Shown: one piece after another, positions 1 through 9,502 of the stretch
How positions within the stretch are numbered: position 1 is the first letter of the stretch
Layout of the letters: each line of letters starts with the position of its first letter
Assembly: GCF_029962485.1 (NCBI RefSeq)
Contig: NZ_CP073637.1
Location: 1,612,001 to 1,676,000 of the forward strand
Direction of reading: 5' to 3'
From: Burkholderia cepacia
Lineage (GTDB): Bacteria; Pseudomonadota; Gammaproteobacteria; Burkholderiales; Burkholderiaceae
DNA: 64,000 nt
Notes under the pieces: model-generated
The model's input: only the letters and a program-made list of their open reading frames with translations
Databases searched by the model: none
What the model was told of the DNA's origin: nothing
Program-made: the position numbers and the translations under genes

Positions 1-2689
1 ATCTGACGCGACGGGCAAGGCTCGCACCATTCAGGTCGAGGTCCGCAAGAAGCGCACGTTCGTCAAGCGCGACGACGTGAGCGAGGGTGCGGAACAGGGT
101 CAGGCGCAGGTCGCCGAAGCGGACGACGATGCGGAACTGAAGCGTCGCGAGGAAGAAGCGCGCCGCGAGGCCGAGCTGCTCGAGAAGCAGGCGCAGGAAC
201 TGCGCGAGCGCCAGGAACGCCTGGAGCGCGACGAAGCCGAACGCCGCGCCCGCGAGGAAGCGGCTGAAGCCGAGCGCCGTCGTGCCGAGGAAGAAGCGGC
301 GAAGCGTGCCGCGGCCGAAGCCGCTGTGGCACAGCAGCAGGCGGCAGCGCAGCAGGCTGCTGCGGCCGAGCAGGAAACGGCAAGCGCACAGTCCGCGCAG
401 GACGAAGCACGTGCGGCCGCCGAACGTGCGGCCCAGCGCGAAGCAGCGAAGAAGGCCGAGGACGCAGCCCGCGAGGCGGCGGACAAGGCACGCGCCGAGC
501 AGGAAGAGATCAGCAAGCGTCGCGCGGCGGCAGAAGCCGAAGCACGCGCGATCCGCGAAATGATGAACACGCCGCGCAAGGCCGTGGTCAAGGCAGTCGA
601 GCCGCCGAAGCCGGTCGAGCCGCCGAAGCCGGCCGAAGCGAAGGGTACGCTGCACAAGCCGGCGAAGCCGGAAGGCGCGCAGGCGCGTCCGGCCGTGAAG
701 AAGCCGGCCGGTGCTGCCACCCCGGCAACGACGCAGGCGCCGGCAGGCGCGGGCGACCGCAACAAGAAGCCGGGCGCAGGCAAGGGCGGCTGGCAGGACG
801 ACGCATCGAAGCGCCGCGGCATCAAGACGCGCGGCGATTCGAGCGGCGGCGTCGACCGCGGCTGGCGCGGCGGCCCGAAGGGTCGCGGCCGTCACCAGGA
901 CAGCTCGACGTTCCAGGCGCCGACCGAACCGATCGTCCGTGAAGTGCACGTGCCGGAAACCGTGTCGGTTGCCGATCTCGCGCACAAGATGTCGATCAAG
1001 GCCTCCGAAGTCATCAAGGTGATGATGAAGATGGGCCAGATGGTCACGATCAACCAGGTGCTGGACCAGGAAACGGCGATGATCATCGTCGAGGAACTGG
1101 GCCACCGCGCGGTTGCCGCGAAGCTGGACGATCCGGAAGCGCTGCTCGTCGAAGGCGAAACGGGTACCGATGCGGAGCAACTGCCGCGTCCGCCGGTCGT
1201 CACGGTCATGGGTCACGTCGACCACGGCAAGACCTCGCTGCTGGACCACATCCGCCGCGCGAAGGTTGCCGCTGGCGAAGCGGGCGGCATTACGCAGCAC
1301 ATCGGCGCTTATCACGTCGACACGCCGCGTGGCGTCATCACGTTCCTCGATACGCCGGGTCACGAAGCGTTCACGGCAATGCGTGCACGCGGCGCGAAGG
1401 CGACCGACATCGTGGTGCTGGTGGTGGCAGCCGACGACGGCGTGATGCCGCAGACGAAGGAAGCCATCGCCCACGCGAAGGCGGGCGGTGTGCCGATCGT
1501 CGTGGCGATCAACAAGATCGACAAGCCGGACGCAAACCTCGATCGCGTCAAGCAGGAGCTGGTCGCGGAAGGCGTCGTGCCGGAAGAGTACGGTGGCGAT
1601 TCGCCGTTCGTGCCGGTGTCGGCCAAGACGGGCGCGGGTATCGACGATCTGCTCGAGAACGTGCTGCTGCAAGCCGAAGTGCTGGAGTTGAAGGCACCGG
1701 TCGAAGCACCGGCCAAGGGCATCGTGATCGAAGCGAAGCTCGACAAGGGCAAAGGCCCGGTCGCGACGATCCTCGTGCAGTCCGGTACGCTGAACCGTGG
1801 CGACATTGTGCTGGCGGGTACGGCCTACGGCCGCGTGCGTGCGATGCTCGACGAGAACGGCAAGCCGGCGAAGGAAGCCGGCCCGTCGATCCCGGTCGAA
1901 ATCCAGGGTCTGTCGGAAGTGCCGGGCGCGGGCGAAGAAGTGATCGTGCTGCCGGACGAGCGCAAGGCGCGTGAAATCGCGCTGTTCCGTCAGGGCAAGT
2001 TCCGCGACGTGAAGCTGGCGAAGCAGCAGGCCGCGAAGCTGGAAAGCATGCTCGAACAGATGGGCGAAGGCGAAGTGCAGAACCTGCCGCTCATCATCAA
2101 GGCAGACGTGCAGGGTTCGCAGGAAGCACTCGTGCAGTCGCTGCTCAAGCTGTCGACCGACGAAGTGCGCGTGCAGATCGTGCACAGCGCGGTGGGTGGC
2201 ATCAGCGAAAACGACGTCAACCTCGCAACGGCATCGAAGGCGGTCATCATCGGCTTCAACACGCGTGCGGATGCACAGGCACGCAAGCTGGCCGAGTCGA
2301 ACGGCATCGACATCCGTTACTACAACATCATCTATGACGCAGTGGATGAGGTGAAGGCGGCGATGTCGGGCATGCTGGCGCCGGAGAAGCGCGAAGTCAT
2401 CACCGGCATGGTCGAGGTGCGCCAGGTCTTCAAGGTGCCGAAGATCGGTGCGGTCGCCGGCTGTATGGTGACGGACGGTATCGTCAAGCGCTCGTCGTCG
2501 GTGCGCGTGCTGCGCAACAACGTCGTGATCTTCACGGGCGAACTCGAATCGCTGAAGCGTTTCAAGGACGACGTGAAGGAAGTGAAGCAAGGCTTCGAGT
2601 GCGGTATGTCGGTGAAGAACTTCAACGACATCGTCGAAGGCGACCAGTTCGAAGTCTTCGAAGTGACCGAAGTCGCGCGTACGCTGTAA
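1..2689 (+). CDS. infB: Translation initiation factor IF-2 (5' end outside window)
   Basis: IF2 is the GTPase that places fMet-tRNA on the 30S subunit and promotes subunit joining. The frame is open from base 2 with no start, so the N-terminus lies upstream. The visible protein begins in an Ala/Glu/Arg-rich charged linker (to about base 900), followed by an IF2_N-type segment (about 965-1040). The GTPase domain follows: G1 GHVDHGKT near base 1210, G3 DTPGHE near 1350, G4 NKID near 1510. Domains II-IV, including the C-terminal fMet-tRNA-binding part, complete it. It is followed on the same strand by rbfA and truB, the usual nusA-infB-rbfA-truB order. Identity is certain; only the true start is missing. 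Confidence 0.98.
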   Translation, partial: SDATGKARTIQVEVRKKRTFVKRDDVSEGAEQGQAQVAEADDDAELKRREEEARREAELLEKQAQELRERQERLERDEAERRAREEAAEAERRRAEEEAAKRAAAEAAVAQQQAAAQQAAAAEQETASAQSAQDEARAAAERAAQREAAKKAEDAAREAADKARAEQEEISKRRAAAEAEARAIREMMNTPRKAVVKAVEPPKPVEPPKPAEAKGTLHKPAKPEGAQARPAVKKPAGAATPATTQAPAGAGDRNKKPGAGKGGWQDDASKRRGIKTRGDSSGGVDRGWRGGPKGRGRHQDSSTFQAPTEPIVREVHVPETVSVADLAHKMSIKASEVIKVMMKMGQMVTINQVLDQETAMIIVEELGHRAVAAKLDDPEALLVEGETGTDAEQLPRPPVVTVMGHVDHGKTSLLDHIRRAKVAAGEAGGITQHIGAYHVDTPRGVITFLDTPGHEAFTAMRARGAKATDIVVLVVAADDGVMPQTKEAIAHAKAGGVPIVVAINKIDKPDANLDRVKQELVAEGVVPEEYGGDSPFVPVSAKTGAGIDDLLENVLLQAEVLELKAPVEAPAKGIVIEAKLDKGKGPVATILVQSGTLNRGDIVLAGTAYGRVRAMLDENGKPAKEAGPSIPVEIQGLSEVPGAGEEVIVLPDERKAREIALFRQGKFRDVKLAKQQAAKLESMLEQMGEGEVQNLPLIIKADVQGSQEALVQSLLKLSTDEVRVQIVHSAVGGISENDVNLATASKAVIIGFNTRADAQARKLAESNGIDIRYYNIIYDAVDEVKAAMSGMLAPEKREVITGMVEVRQVFKVPKIGAVAGCMVTDGIVKRSSSVRVLRNNVVIFTGELESLKRFKDDVKEVKQGFECGMSVKNFNDIVEGDQFEVFEVTEVARTL

Positions 2690-2706
2690 TCGTCGCGCAT
2701 CGGCTC

Positions 2707-2743
2707 ATGGGCGGGGCAGGCTTGGGCCTGTCCCGCCCATTTT
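2707..2743 (+). terminator. Hairpin with short T-run between infB and rbfA
   Basis: ATGGGCGGG pairs with CCCGCCCAT, with an inner GCAGG/CCTG extension, and is followed by TTTT. The T-run is short and the operon continues, so this is more likely a partial terminator or mRNA-processing hairpin than a full stop. Confidence 0.55.
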
Positions 2744-2803
2744 CATGGTGGCGTGCCGACAATGGCCGCCGCTTTATCCTGATAAACGGATCACGGATCG
2801 ATC

Positions 2804-3202
2804 ATGTCCAGGAAGCGTACTTCCCCCAATCGCAACGTTCAGATCGCCGACCAGATTCAGCGCGATCTGTCCGAACTCATCATGCGCGAGGTCAAAGACC
2901 CGCGTATCGGCATCGTGACCATCCAGAGCGTGGAGCTCACGCCGGACTATGCGCACGCGAAGGTCTACTTCACTGCGCTCACCGGCGATCCGGAAAAGAC
3001 GCAGGAGGCGCTGAACCACGCGTCGGGTCACCTGCACAACCTGCTGTTCAAGCGCCTGCACATTCATACGGTGCCGACGCTGCATTTCCATTACGACCAG
3101 ACGATCGAGAAGGCCGTCGAAATGTCGCGCCTGATCAAGGAAGCGAACTCGACGCGCGCGAAGGACGACGACGAGGCCGACGCGCCCTCCAAGGACGACT
3201 GA
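2804..3202 (+). CDS. rbfA: 30S ribosome-binding factor RbfA
   Basis: 132-residue KH-like protein that binds free 30S subunits and helps mature the 5' end of 16S rRNA, important in the cold. The N-terminus ([17 protein letters not shown]) and the core ([21 protein letters not shown]) are typical of the family. The last 15 or so residues form an acidic Asp/Glu tail ending [12 protein letters not shown]. It lies 114 bp after infB and 13 bp before truB, so it is co-transcribed with both. Confidence 0.97.
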   Translation: MSRKRTSPNRNVQIADQIQRDLSELIMREVKDPRIGIVTIQSVELTPDYAHAKVYFTALTGDPEKTQEALNHASGHLHNLLFKRLHIHTVPTLHFHYDQTIEKAVEMSRLIKEANSTRAKDDDEADAPSKDD

Positions 3203-3215
3203 GCTCGACCGGCCT

Positions 3216-4148
3216 ATGACGACTGCAGCACCCCAACGTCCGCGTGTGCCCCGGCGCGTGCTGGACGGTGTCCTCCTGCTCGACAAGCCGGTCGGCCTGT
3301 CGAGCAACGATGCGCTGATTCGCGCGAAGCGCCTGCTCCTCGCGAAGAAAGCCGGTCACACCGGTACGCTCGATCCGCTGGCTTCGGGCCTGCTGCCGCT
3401 GTGTTTCGGCGAGGCGACCAAGTTTTCTCAGGATTTGCTCGAGGCCGACAAGACCTACGAAGCGACGATGCGCCTTGGCCAGCGCACGGCCACCGGCGAT
3501 GCGGAAGGCGACGTGATCGACACGCGGCCCGTCGAATGCGACCGGGCCGCGGTAGACGCCGCGCTCGTGCGCTTCACCGGCGAGATCGTGCAGGTGCCCC
3601 CGATGTATTCGGCGCTCAAGCGTGATGGCAAGCCGCTGTACGAATACGCGCGTGCGGGCCAGACTGTCGAGCGGGAAGGTCGTAACGTGACGATTCATGT
3701 GCTCGAGCTGCTCGCTTGCGAGTTGCCCGACGTGACGTTTCGCGTGACCTGCAGCAAGGGCACGTACGTGCGTACGCTCGCGGAAGACATCGGCGAGGTG
3801 CTCGGTTGCGGCGCGCATCTGACGATGCTGCGTCGCACGGGCGTCGGTGCGCTGACGCTCGAACATGCGGTGACGCTCGATGCGTTGTCGGATGCAGCCG
3901 AATCGGCGCGCGATGCGTGGCTCCAGCCGGTCGATGCGTTGTTGTCGACGTTTCCGCTCGTTCGTCTCGACGACGCGTCCGCGAAGCGGTTCCTGCACGG
4001 CCAGCGCCTGCCGCTGTCGGAGCTCGGGCCGGTCGATGCGGCCGACGGCGAGCGTGTGCGCGTCTATGACGCCACGCGGCTGCTCGGCGTGGCGCGCAAG
4101 GCAAATGGCGTACTTGCACCGGAACGGCTCGTTGTGACGGCGGCCTGA
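3216..4148 (+). CDS. truB: tRNA pseudouridine(55) synthase TruB
   Basis: 310 residues. The enzyme makes pseudouridine-55 in the T-loop of tRNAs. The catalytic motif GHTGTLDPLASGLLP is present with Asp53 as nucleophile, preceded by the family motif LLLDKPVGLSSNDAL. A C-terminal PUA-like part follows (RLPLSELGPVD onward). The start is 13 bp after rbfA. It is the last gene of the translation operon, with a strong terminator 35 bp beyond its stop. Confidence 0.98.
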   Translation: MTTAAPQRPRVPRRVLDGVLLLDKPVGLSSNDALIRAKRLLLAKKAGHTGTLDPLASGLLPLCFGEATKFSQDLLEADKTYEATMRLGQRTATGDAEGDVIDTRPVECDRAAVDAALVRFTGEIVQVPPMYSALKRDGKPLYEYARAGQTVEREGRNVTIHVLELLACELPDVTFRVTCSKGTYVRTLAEDIGEVLGCGAHLTMLRRTGVGALTLEHAVTLDALSDAAESARDAWLQPVDALLSTFPLVRLDDASAKRFLHGQRLPLSELGPVDAADGERVRVYDATRLLGVARKANGVLAPERLVVTAA

Positions 4149-4182
4149 CGCAGCGGCGCGAGTACGCCACAGTCGGCACAAG

Positions 4183-4213
4183 AAAAAGCCCGGTCGGATC
4201 GACCGGGCTTTTT
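4183..4213. terminator. Bidirectional terminator between truB and the efflux operon
   Basis: AAAAAGCCCGGTC and GACCGGGCTTTTT form a 13-bp stem around a GGAT loop. T-runs on both strands serve truB from the left and the convergent emrB-type gene from the right. Confidence 0.9.
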
Positions 4214-4244
4214 AGTTTGATGCGTCAGCGTTGCGGCATCGCGC

Positions 4245-5804
4245 TCAGTGCGCCGCCGATGCGGCCGCCCCGGCATCGCCGCCGCCCGAGCGCTCGGGCT
4301 TGGTGATCCAGATCAGTGCGATCAGTAACACGAAGATCACCGCGGAGATGTAGAACAGATCGTTGACACCGAGCTGTGCGGCCTGTTGGGTAGCCAGATT
4401 GTTGATCAGTCCGTGTGCCTGGTCCTGCGTCAGCCCGAGGTTGCCCATCTGCGTGACGGCCTGGTTGAACGTCGGGTTGTACACGTTCGTCTGTTCGACC
4501 AATTGCGCGTGATGGAAGTTGTTGCGGTGATCCCACGCAGTCTGGAAGATCGACGTGCCGATGCCGCCGCACATGATCCGCACGAAGTTCGACAGGCCGG
4601 ACGCCGCGGGAATGCGGTGGCCGGGCAGGCCGGACAACGTGATCGACACGAGCGGGATGAAGAAGCCGGCCATCGCGATGCCCTGTACGAGCGTCGGCAG
4701 CGTCAGCGACCATTCGTCGACACCGGTCGTGTAGCGTGAGCGCATCCAGAAGCACAGTGCGAACGTCAGGAATGCGGCGGTCGCGATGTAGCGCGGATCG
4801 GTGCGCGGCAGGAACTTGCCGGTCAACGGCGACAGCAGGATCGCGAACAGCCCGACCGGTGCCATCACGAGGCCGGCGTCGGTCGCCGTGTAGCCGATCT
4901 GGGTCTGCAACCACAGCGGCAGCAGCACGAGATTGCCGAAGTAGAGCCCGTAACCGACCGCCAGTGCGACCGTACCACCCGTGAAGTTGCGCCGGCGGAA
5001 CAGCGACAGGTCGACGACGGGGTGCTCGGCGGTCAGTTCCCAGATCACGAAGAACGCGAACGAGATGATCGCGATCAGCGCAAGCGCGATGATCGTCGTC
5101 GACGAGAACCAGTCCAGATCCTTGCCCTTGTCGAGCATGATCTGCAGCGAGCCGACCCACAGCACGAGCAGTGCCAGGCCGACACCGTCGATCGGCGCGC
5201 GGCGCACCGTCGATTCACGCGTGCGATAGATTGACCACGTGGCAAGCGCGGCGGCGATGCCGACCGGAATGTTTACGTAGAAGATCCACGGCCACGAGTA
5301 GTTATCCGAAATCCAGCCGCCGAGAATCGGGCCCGCGACCGGCGCGATCAGCGTCGTCATCGACCACAGCGCAAGCGCCATCGGCGCCTTCGCACGTGGA
5401 TAGCTCGACAGCAGCAGCGATTGCGACAGCGGAATCATCGGGCCGGCGACCGCGCCCTGCAGCACGCGCGACGCGAGCAGGAACGGCAGGCTCGGCGCGA
5501 GGCCGCACATCCACGACGAAATGACGAACAGGATGATCGACGCGAGGAACAGGCGGACCTGCCCGAAGCGATCGGTCAGCCAGCCCGTCAGCGGCACCGA
5601 GATCGCGTTCGCGACCGCGAACGACGTGATGACCCACGTGCCCTGGTCGGACGACACGCCGAGATCGCCCGAGATGGTCGGGATCGCGACGTTCGCGATG
5701 GACGTGTCGAGCACGTTCATGAACACCGCGAGCGATACCGCGATCGTCCCGAGCAAAAGTTTCCCGCCCTGCAAGGGCGGGTACGAGACAGGAGCCTGTG
5801 CCAT
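4245..5804 (-). CDS. DHA2-family drug:H+ antiporter, EmrB type
   Basis: 519-residue inner-membrane carrier of the 14-TMS DHA2 branch of the major facilitator superfamily (EmrB/QacA). It exports drugs through a periplasmic adaptor. The N-terminal helix motif VFMNVLDTSIANVAIPTI (D at about residue 33) and the loop LTDRFGQVRLF are diagnostic, with many hydrophobic segments throughout. It is the last gene of a minus-strand operon marR - outer-membrane factor - adaptor - EmrB, 28 bp after the adaptor. A GGAAAG sequence precedes the ATG. Substrate cannot be read from sequence; hydrophobic antibiotics, uncouplers or aromatic acids are the family norm. Confidence 0.93.
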   Translation of the reverse strand: MAQAPVSYPPLQGGKLLLGTIAVSLAVFMNVLDTSIANVAIPTISGDLGVSSDQGTWVITSFAVANAISVPLTGWLTDRFGQVRLFLASIILFVISSWMCGLAPSLPFLLASRVLQGAVAGPMIPLSQSLLLSSYPRAKAPMALALWSMTTLIAPVAGPILGGWISDNYSWPWIFYVNIPVGIAAALATWSIYRTRESTVRRAPIDGVGLALLVLWVGSLQIMLDKGKDLDWFSSTTIIALALIAIISFAFFVIWELTAEHPVVDLSLFRRRNFTGGTVALAVGYGLYFGNLVLLPLWLQTQIGYTATDAGLVMAPVGLFAILLSPLTGKFLPRTDPRYIATAAFLTFALCFWMRSRYTTGVDEWSLTLPTLVQGIAMAGFFIPLVSITLSGLPGHRIPAASGLSNFVRIMCGGIGTSIFQTAWDHRNNFHHAQLVEQTNVYNPTFNQAVTQMGNLGLTQDQAHGLINNLATQQAAQLGVNDLFYISAVIFVLLIALIWITKPERSGGGDAGAAASAAH

Positions 5805-5832
5805 GTCGGTTGTCTTTCCGGTGTCGGAACGA

Positions 5833-7047
5833 TTACATCATTTTCGCGGCGCTGTTCGGCTTCGCCGCGACGGGTGCCGACGCGTTGCCGCCTGCGTTCT
5901 CGGCGATGACGCGCGCGATCTCGGCATCGGCTTCGTCGCCGTACTTCGCGAACACATTGGTCTCGTAGACGGTGTTCGGCGCGTTGACGAGCTGGTCGCC
6001 GCGTTCGTCCTTGATGTCCACGTCGACCTGCATCGACAGGCCGATGCGCAGCGGATGCTTGTCGAGATCCTTCGGGTCGAGCTCGATCCGCACCGGCAGG
6101 CGCTGCACGACCTTGATCCAGTTGCCGGTCGCATTCTGCGCCGGCAGCAGCGAGAACGCCGAGCCCGTACCGGCCGAGAAGCCGATGACCTTGCCGTGGT
6201 AGGTGACCGACGAGCCGTAGATGTCGGCCGTCATCTCGACCGGCTGGCCGATGCGCATGTGCTTCAGCTGGACTTCCTTGAAGTTCGCGTCGACCCACAC
6301 GGCATTCAGCGGCACCACCGACATCAGCGGCGTGCCCGGCGACACGCGCTGGCCGACCTGCACCGAGCGCTTCGCGACGTAGCCGGTGACCGGCGCTGGC
6401 AGCACGTTACGTGCATTCGCGAGGTAGGCGTCGCGAACCTTCGCGGCGGCGGCCATCACGTTCGGGTGCGATGCGATCGTCGTGTTCGCGGTCAGCGCGC
6501 GATTCGACGCGAGCTGCTGCTGCGCTGCGTCGACCGATGCCTGCGCGGCCTTCACGGCGTCGCGTGCGTGCGAGATTTCTTCCTGCGACACGGCGCCCGT
6601 CTGCGCGACGGCCATGCGACGACGCAGGTCGTCCTGGGCCTTCGACAGGTCGGACTGGCGCAGCGCGACCTGCGCGCGGTACTGGTCGTCGTTGACGAAC
6701 AGGCCGCGCACCTGGCGCACCGTCTGCGCGAGATTCGCTTCCGCCTGCTGCAGCGCGACCTGCGAATCGGCCGGGTCGAGCACGACCAGCGGGTCGCCGG
6801 ACTTGACCGTCTGCGTATCGTCCGCCTTCACGGCAATCACGGTGCCGGTGACCTGCGGCGTGATCTGCACGACGTTGCCGTTCACGTAAGCATCGTCGGT
6901 GCCTTCATGGAAGCGGGCGACGAGGAAGTAATACAGGCCGTACGCGATGGCCGCGATCACGATGACCGCGACGAGCAGCGTCATCATTCGCTTGCGCTTG
7001 CCGTTGTTCTGCGGCTGCGCGCTGGCGGCGTTTTGTTGGTCGCTCAT
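5833..7047 (-). CDS. HlyD/EmrA-type periplasmic adaptor of efflux pump
   Basis: 404 residues. A short cytoplasmic Lys/Arg-rich N-terminus precedes one TM helix (about residues 18-40: MMTLLVAVIVIAAIAYGLYYFLV), then a biotinyl-lipoyl-like half (GTDDAYVNGNVVQITPQVTG), a long coiled-coil hairpin and the second lipoyl half (LPAPVTGYVAKRSVQVGQRV). This is the membrane-fusion protein joining the EmrB-type carrier to the outer-membrane channel encoded on either side. The start has GGAGAAAA eight bases upstream. The sequence ends in Lys-Met-Met. Confidence 0.94.
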   Translation of the reverse strand: MSDQQNAASAQPQNNGKRKRMMTLLVAVIVIAAIAYGLYYFLVARFHEGTDDAYVNGNVVQITPQVTGTVIAVKADDTQTVKSGDPLVVLDPADSQVALQQAEANLAQTVRQVRGLFVNDDQYRAQVALRQSDLSKAQDDLRRRMAVAQTGAVSQEEISHARDAVKAAQASVDAAQQQLASNRALTANTTIASHPNVMAAAAKVRDAYLANARNVLPAPVTGYVAKRSVQVGQRVSPGTPLMSVVPLNAVWVDANFKEVQLKHMRIGQPVEMTADIYGSSVTYHGKVIGFSAGTGSAFSLLPAQNATGNWIKVVQRLPVRIELDPKDLDKHPLRIGLSMQVDVDIKDERGDQLVNAPNTVYETNVFAKYGDEADAEIARVIAENAGGNASAPVAAKPNSAAKMM

Positions 7048-7099
7048 GGCGATTTTCTCCGTCCGTTATTTCGAGTGTCTGCGTATGGGTGGCGCCGGA

Positions 7100-8596
7100 T
7101 CAGTTGGCGGCCTGTTTTGTCGGCTTGGCTGCGTCGGGCGCGGCGAGCGGCGTACCGGTCGCATCGAACCCGCCGCCCAGCGCCTTGATCAGCGCGAGCT
7201 GCATGTCGCGACGGCGCATCTTCAGGTTGGTCACCGTCTGTTCGGATGCGAGACGGTTGCTGTCCGCGGTCAGCACCTGCAGTTGCGGCGACAGTCCGGC
7301 CTTGTAACGGATTACCGCGAGATCGTAGGCGCGCGTCGACGCGTCGAGTGCGTTTTGCGCGTCGCCCATCTGGCGGTCGACCGCGCGGATCGACGCGACC
7401 TGCGTCGCGACGTCGTTCAGCGCGCTGATCAGCGTCTGGTTGTAGTTCGCCACCGACAGGTCGAAGTCCGCATAGCGGCCCTTGAGCTGGGCGCGCAGCG
7501 CGCCGGCATCGAAGATCGGCAGGTGGATCGCCGGGCCGAACTGCGCCTGGCGGCTCGCGAAGTTCAGGAATTTGCCCCAGCCGAACGCATCGAAACCGAA
7601 GCCGGCCGCGAGGTTCACGTCGGGGTAGAACTCGGCCTTCGCTTCCTTGACGTCGTGCATCGCGGCCTCGACCTGCCAGCGCGCGGCGACGATGTCGGGG
7701 CGGCGCGACACGAGATCGGCCGGCAGGTTGCCGGGCAGCACGACTTCAGCGGTCGGGTTCATCACGGGCGCCGCGATCTGCAGCCCGCGATCCGGACCCT
7801 TGCCGAGCAGCGCGGCGAGCTGGTAGCGCACCGTCGTGATCTGGCCGTCGAGGTCCGACAGCGAAGCCTGCGTCGTCGCGATGTTGCCGCGGGCCGTCTG
7901 GCGCTCGACGTTGGTATCGAGGCCGGCCGACACGCGGCCGTCGGTGATCTTGCCGACCGTTTCGCGATTGGAGATCTCGCGTTTCGCGATGTCGCGCAGC
8001 GCATAGAGCTGCGCGAGCGAGTTGTAGGTGCGCGCGACCGACGACGCGAGCGTGATGCGCGCCTGCTGCATGTCGGCTTCGGCGGACTTCTCCTGCGACA
8101 CGGCGGTGTGCAGGCGTTCGCGGTTCTTGCCCCACAGGTCGAGTTCCCACGACGCGCTCGCGAGCGCGTTGTTCTCGCTGTACCACTGGCCGCCGTACGG
8201 GGGCGGGAACAGCGCGTTCGACGAGTACAGCTCGCGCGTCCATGAGTAGCTGGCTTCGGCCTTCGGCATCAGGTTCGAACGCGACGATTCGATGTACGAC
8301 GATGCCTTCGCGATGCGTGCCTGCGCCTGCGCGATCGACGGATTGCCCTGCAGCGCTTCGTCGATCAGCTTCGGCAGTTGCGGATCACCGAACTGGTTGG
8401 CCCAGTCGAGCGCCGGCCACTGGCCGCCCTGGGCCGGGAGGCTCTGGGCGGATTCGAATTGCGATGCCGGGGCGATCTGCTTGTCGCTTTTGATGCCGAT
8501 GTAGTTTGCGCAGCCTACCAGTGCGAATGCGGCGACCGCGGCGGCAACGGCAGCGCGGCACGACCCGGCGCGCACGGACAACGGGGAGGATTTCAT
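7100..8596 (-). CDS. NodT/OprM-type outer-membrane efflux lipoprotein
   Basis: 498 residues from the chosen ATG. It is a TolC-like outer-membrane factor. The signal peptide ends in the lipobox LVGC, so the mature protein should be lipidated. Two repeated OEP coiled-coil/barrel halves follow (for example RRPDIVAARWQVEAAMHDVKEAK in the second half, given here as two runs: RRPDIVAARW, QVEAAMHD). A GTG 36 bases upstream is an alternative start, but AGGGG sits well before the ATG and the signal peptide is better from there. It completes the tripartite pump with the two downstream genes. Confidence 0.93.
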   Translation of the reverse strand: MKSSPLSVRAGSCRAAVAAAVAAFALVGCANYIGIKSDKQIAPASQFESAQSLPAQGGQWPALDWANQFGDPQLPKLIDEALQGNPSIAQAQARIAKASSYIESSRSNLMPKAEASYSWTRELYSSNALFPPPYGGQWYSENNALASASWELDLWGKNRERLHTAVSQEKSAEADMQQARITLASSVARTYNSLAQLYALRDIAKREISNRETVGKITDGRVSAGLDTNVERQTARGNIATTQASLSDLDGQITTVRYQLAALLGKGPDRGLQIAAPVMNPTAEVVLPGNLPADLVSRRPDIVAARWQVEAAMHDVKEAKAEFYPDVNLAAGFGFDAFGWGKFLNFASRQAQFGPAIHLPIFDAGALRAQLKGRYADFDLSVANYNQTLISALNDVATQVASIRAVDRQMGDAQNALDASTRAYDLAVIRYKAGLSPQLQVLTADSNRLASEQTVTNLKMRRRDMQLALIKALGGGFDATGTPLAAPDAAKPTKQAAN

Positions 8597-8665
8597 CGCG
8601 CTGACCCCTGACTCGGAATGAATGATGGACACTGCAAGGATTTCCTTACATTAATCTGTCAAAAG

Positions 8666-8686
8666 TAATTGTTATGGCAACTATTA
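8666..8686. promoter_or_regulatory. Candidate MarR operator before the efflux genes
   Basis: TAATTGTT and AACTATTA form a 7-of-8 inverted repeat around ATGGC. It overlaps the marR stop codon and lies about 70 bp upstream of the outer-membrane factor start. The half-site AATAGTTG recurs in the marR leader (9192-9199), which fits binding by the regulator encoded here. Predicted from symmetry only. Confidence 0.5.
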
Positions 8687-9175
8687 CGCGATGCTACCGC
8701 CGGCCGTCTCGCAATAGTTGCTGAGAATGCGGCGCAGCATGCTCTTCAGGAACCCGACTTCTTCCGGCGTAAACCCGTCCAGCACCTGGTCGAGCACGCT
8801 GCGGAAAATGGGCGGCAGCCGTTCGGCAAGCGCGCGGCCTTCGTCGGTCAGTTCGAGGCGGACGACGCGACGATCCTCGATGCTGCGCACGCGGGACAGC
8901 AGGCCGCGTTTCTCGACCCGGTCGAGCAGGCGCGTGACCGCGCTCGCGTCGATCCCGTATTCGCGCGCGAGCTCGGCGGCCGTCGAGCACTTGCCGACCG
9001 CGATCATGAACAGCATGCTTGCCTGCGTGCCCGTGATGCCGAGTTCTTCCTGCGTGCGTTGCGTGACGAGGTTGGTCATCACCGACTTCACGCGCGACAT
9101 CAGATAGCCGACGCTGTCGTTCATCTGATACGAAGACAGCGGCGAAACGGGCGGTTGGGTAGAAGAATCCGACAT
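8684..9175 (-). CDS. MarR-family regulator of the efflux operon
   Basis: 163 residues from the ATG with an AGGGT ribosome site. A longer frame starting at 9238 would extend through the promoter and is not favoured. The winged helix is clear: ITGTQASMLFMIA, AAELAREYGIDASAVTRLLD (recognition helix) and the wing VRSIEDRRVVRLELTDEG. Homologues are dimers whose DNA binding is relieved by phenolic ligands. The gene is first in the operon with the three pump genes, so it probably represses both itself and the pump. Confidence 0.93.
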   Translation of the reverse strand: MSDSSTQPPVSPLSSYQMNDSVGYLMSRVKSVMTNLVTQRTQEELGITGTQASMLFMIAVGKCSTAAELAREYGIDASAVTRLLDRVEKRGLLSRVRSIEDRRVVRLELTDEGRALAERLPPIFRSVLDQVLDGFTPEEVGFLKSMLRRILSNYCETAGGSIA

Positions 9176-9193
9176 AAAACCCTGAAGCTGCAA

Positions 9194-9238
9194 TAGTTGA
9201 CTAGGCAGCAGTATAGGTACAATTGCTTGCCGCGGCAA
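9194..9238 (-). promoter_or_regulatory. Promoter of marR-efflux operon with candidate operator
   Basis: On the minus strand TTGCCG (9233-9238) and TATACT (9210-9215) are 17 bp apart, a good sigma-70 arrangement. Just downstream, TAGTTGACTA (9194-9203) is a near-palindrome inside the longer AATAGTTG half-site shared with the 8666-8686 operator, placing a repressor site over the transcription start. Confidence 0.6.
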
Positions 9239-9411
9239 ATGTTAATCGAACGGCAAAGGGCGCGCTTCGCGGTGCGAAAATCCCTTATCTTGGTAAGGTT
9301 TTTCGGCGCGCCGGGCGGCGGTGCATTGGATCGCTTCGCCGGTTCGAGGGGAGGGGGCGGCCCCGGTTTTGTTGCGTCGTGACGTGTCCGTCAGCTCTCG
9401 ACATTCTCACG

Positions 9412-9420
9412 TGCTATAAT
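9412..9420 (+). promoter_or_regulatory. Extended -10 promoter element for typA
   Basis: TGCTATAAT gives a consensus -10 with the extended TG. No clear -35 lies 17 bp upstream, as is common for extended -10 promoters. It sits 83 bp before the typA start. The rest of the marR-typA gap (9239-9411) shows no other clear element. Confidence 0.65.
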
Positions 9421-9502
9421 TTGTGGCTTTCCAAGCTGCAACAGCGCGCGCCCGTGAAAACGAGCGGGCGCGTTTGCGCGTTCAAACGATTTCCAGGTTT
9501 CT

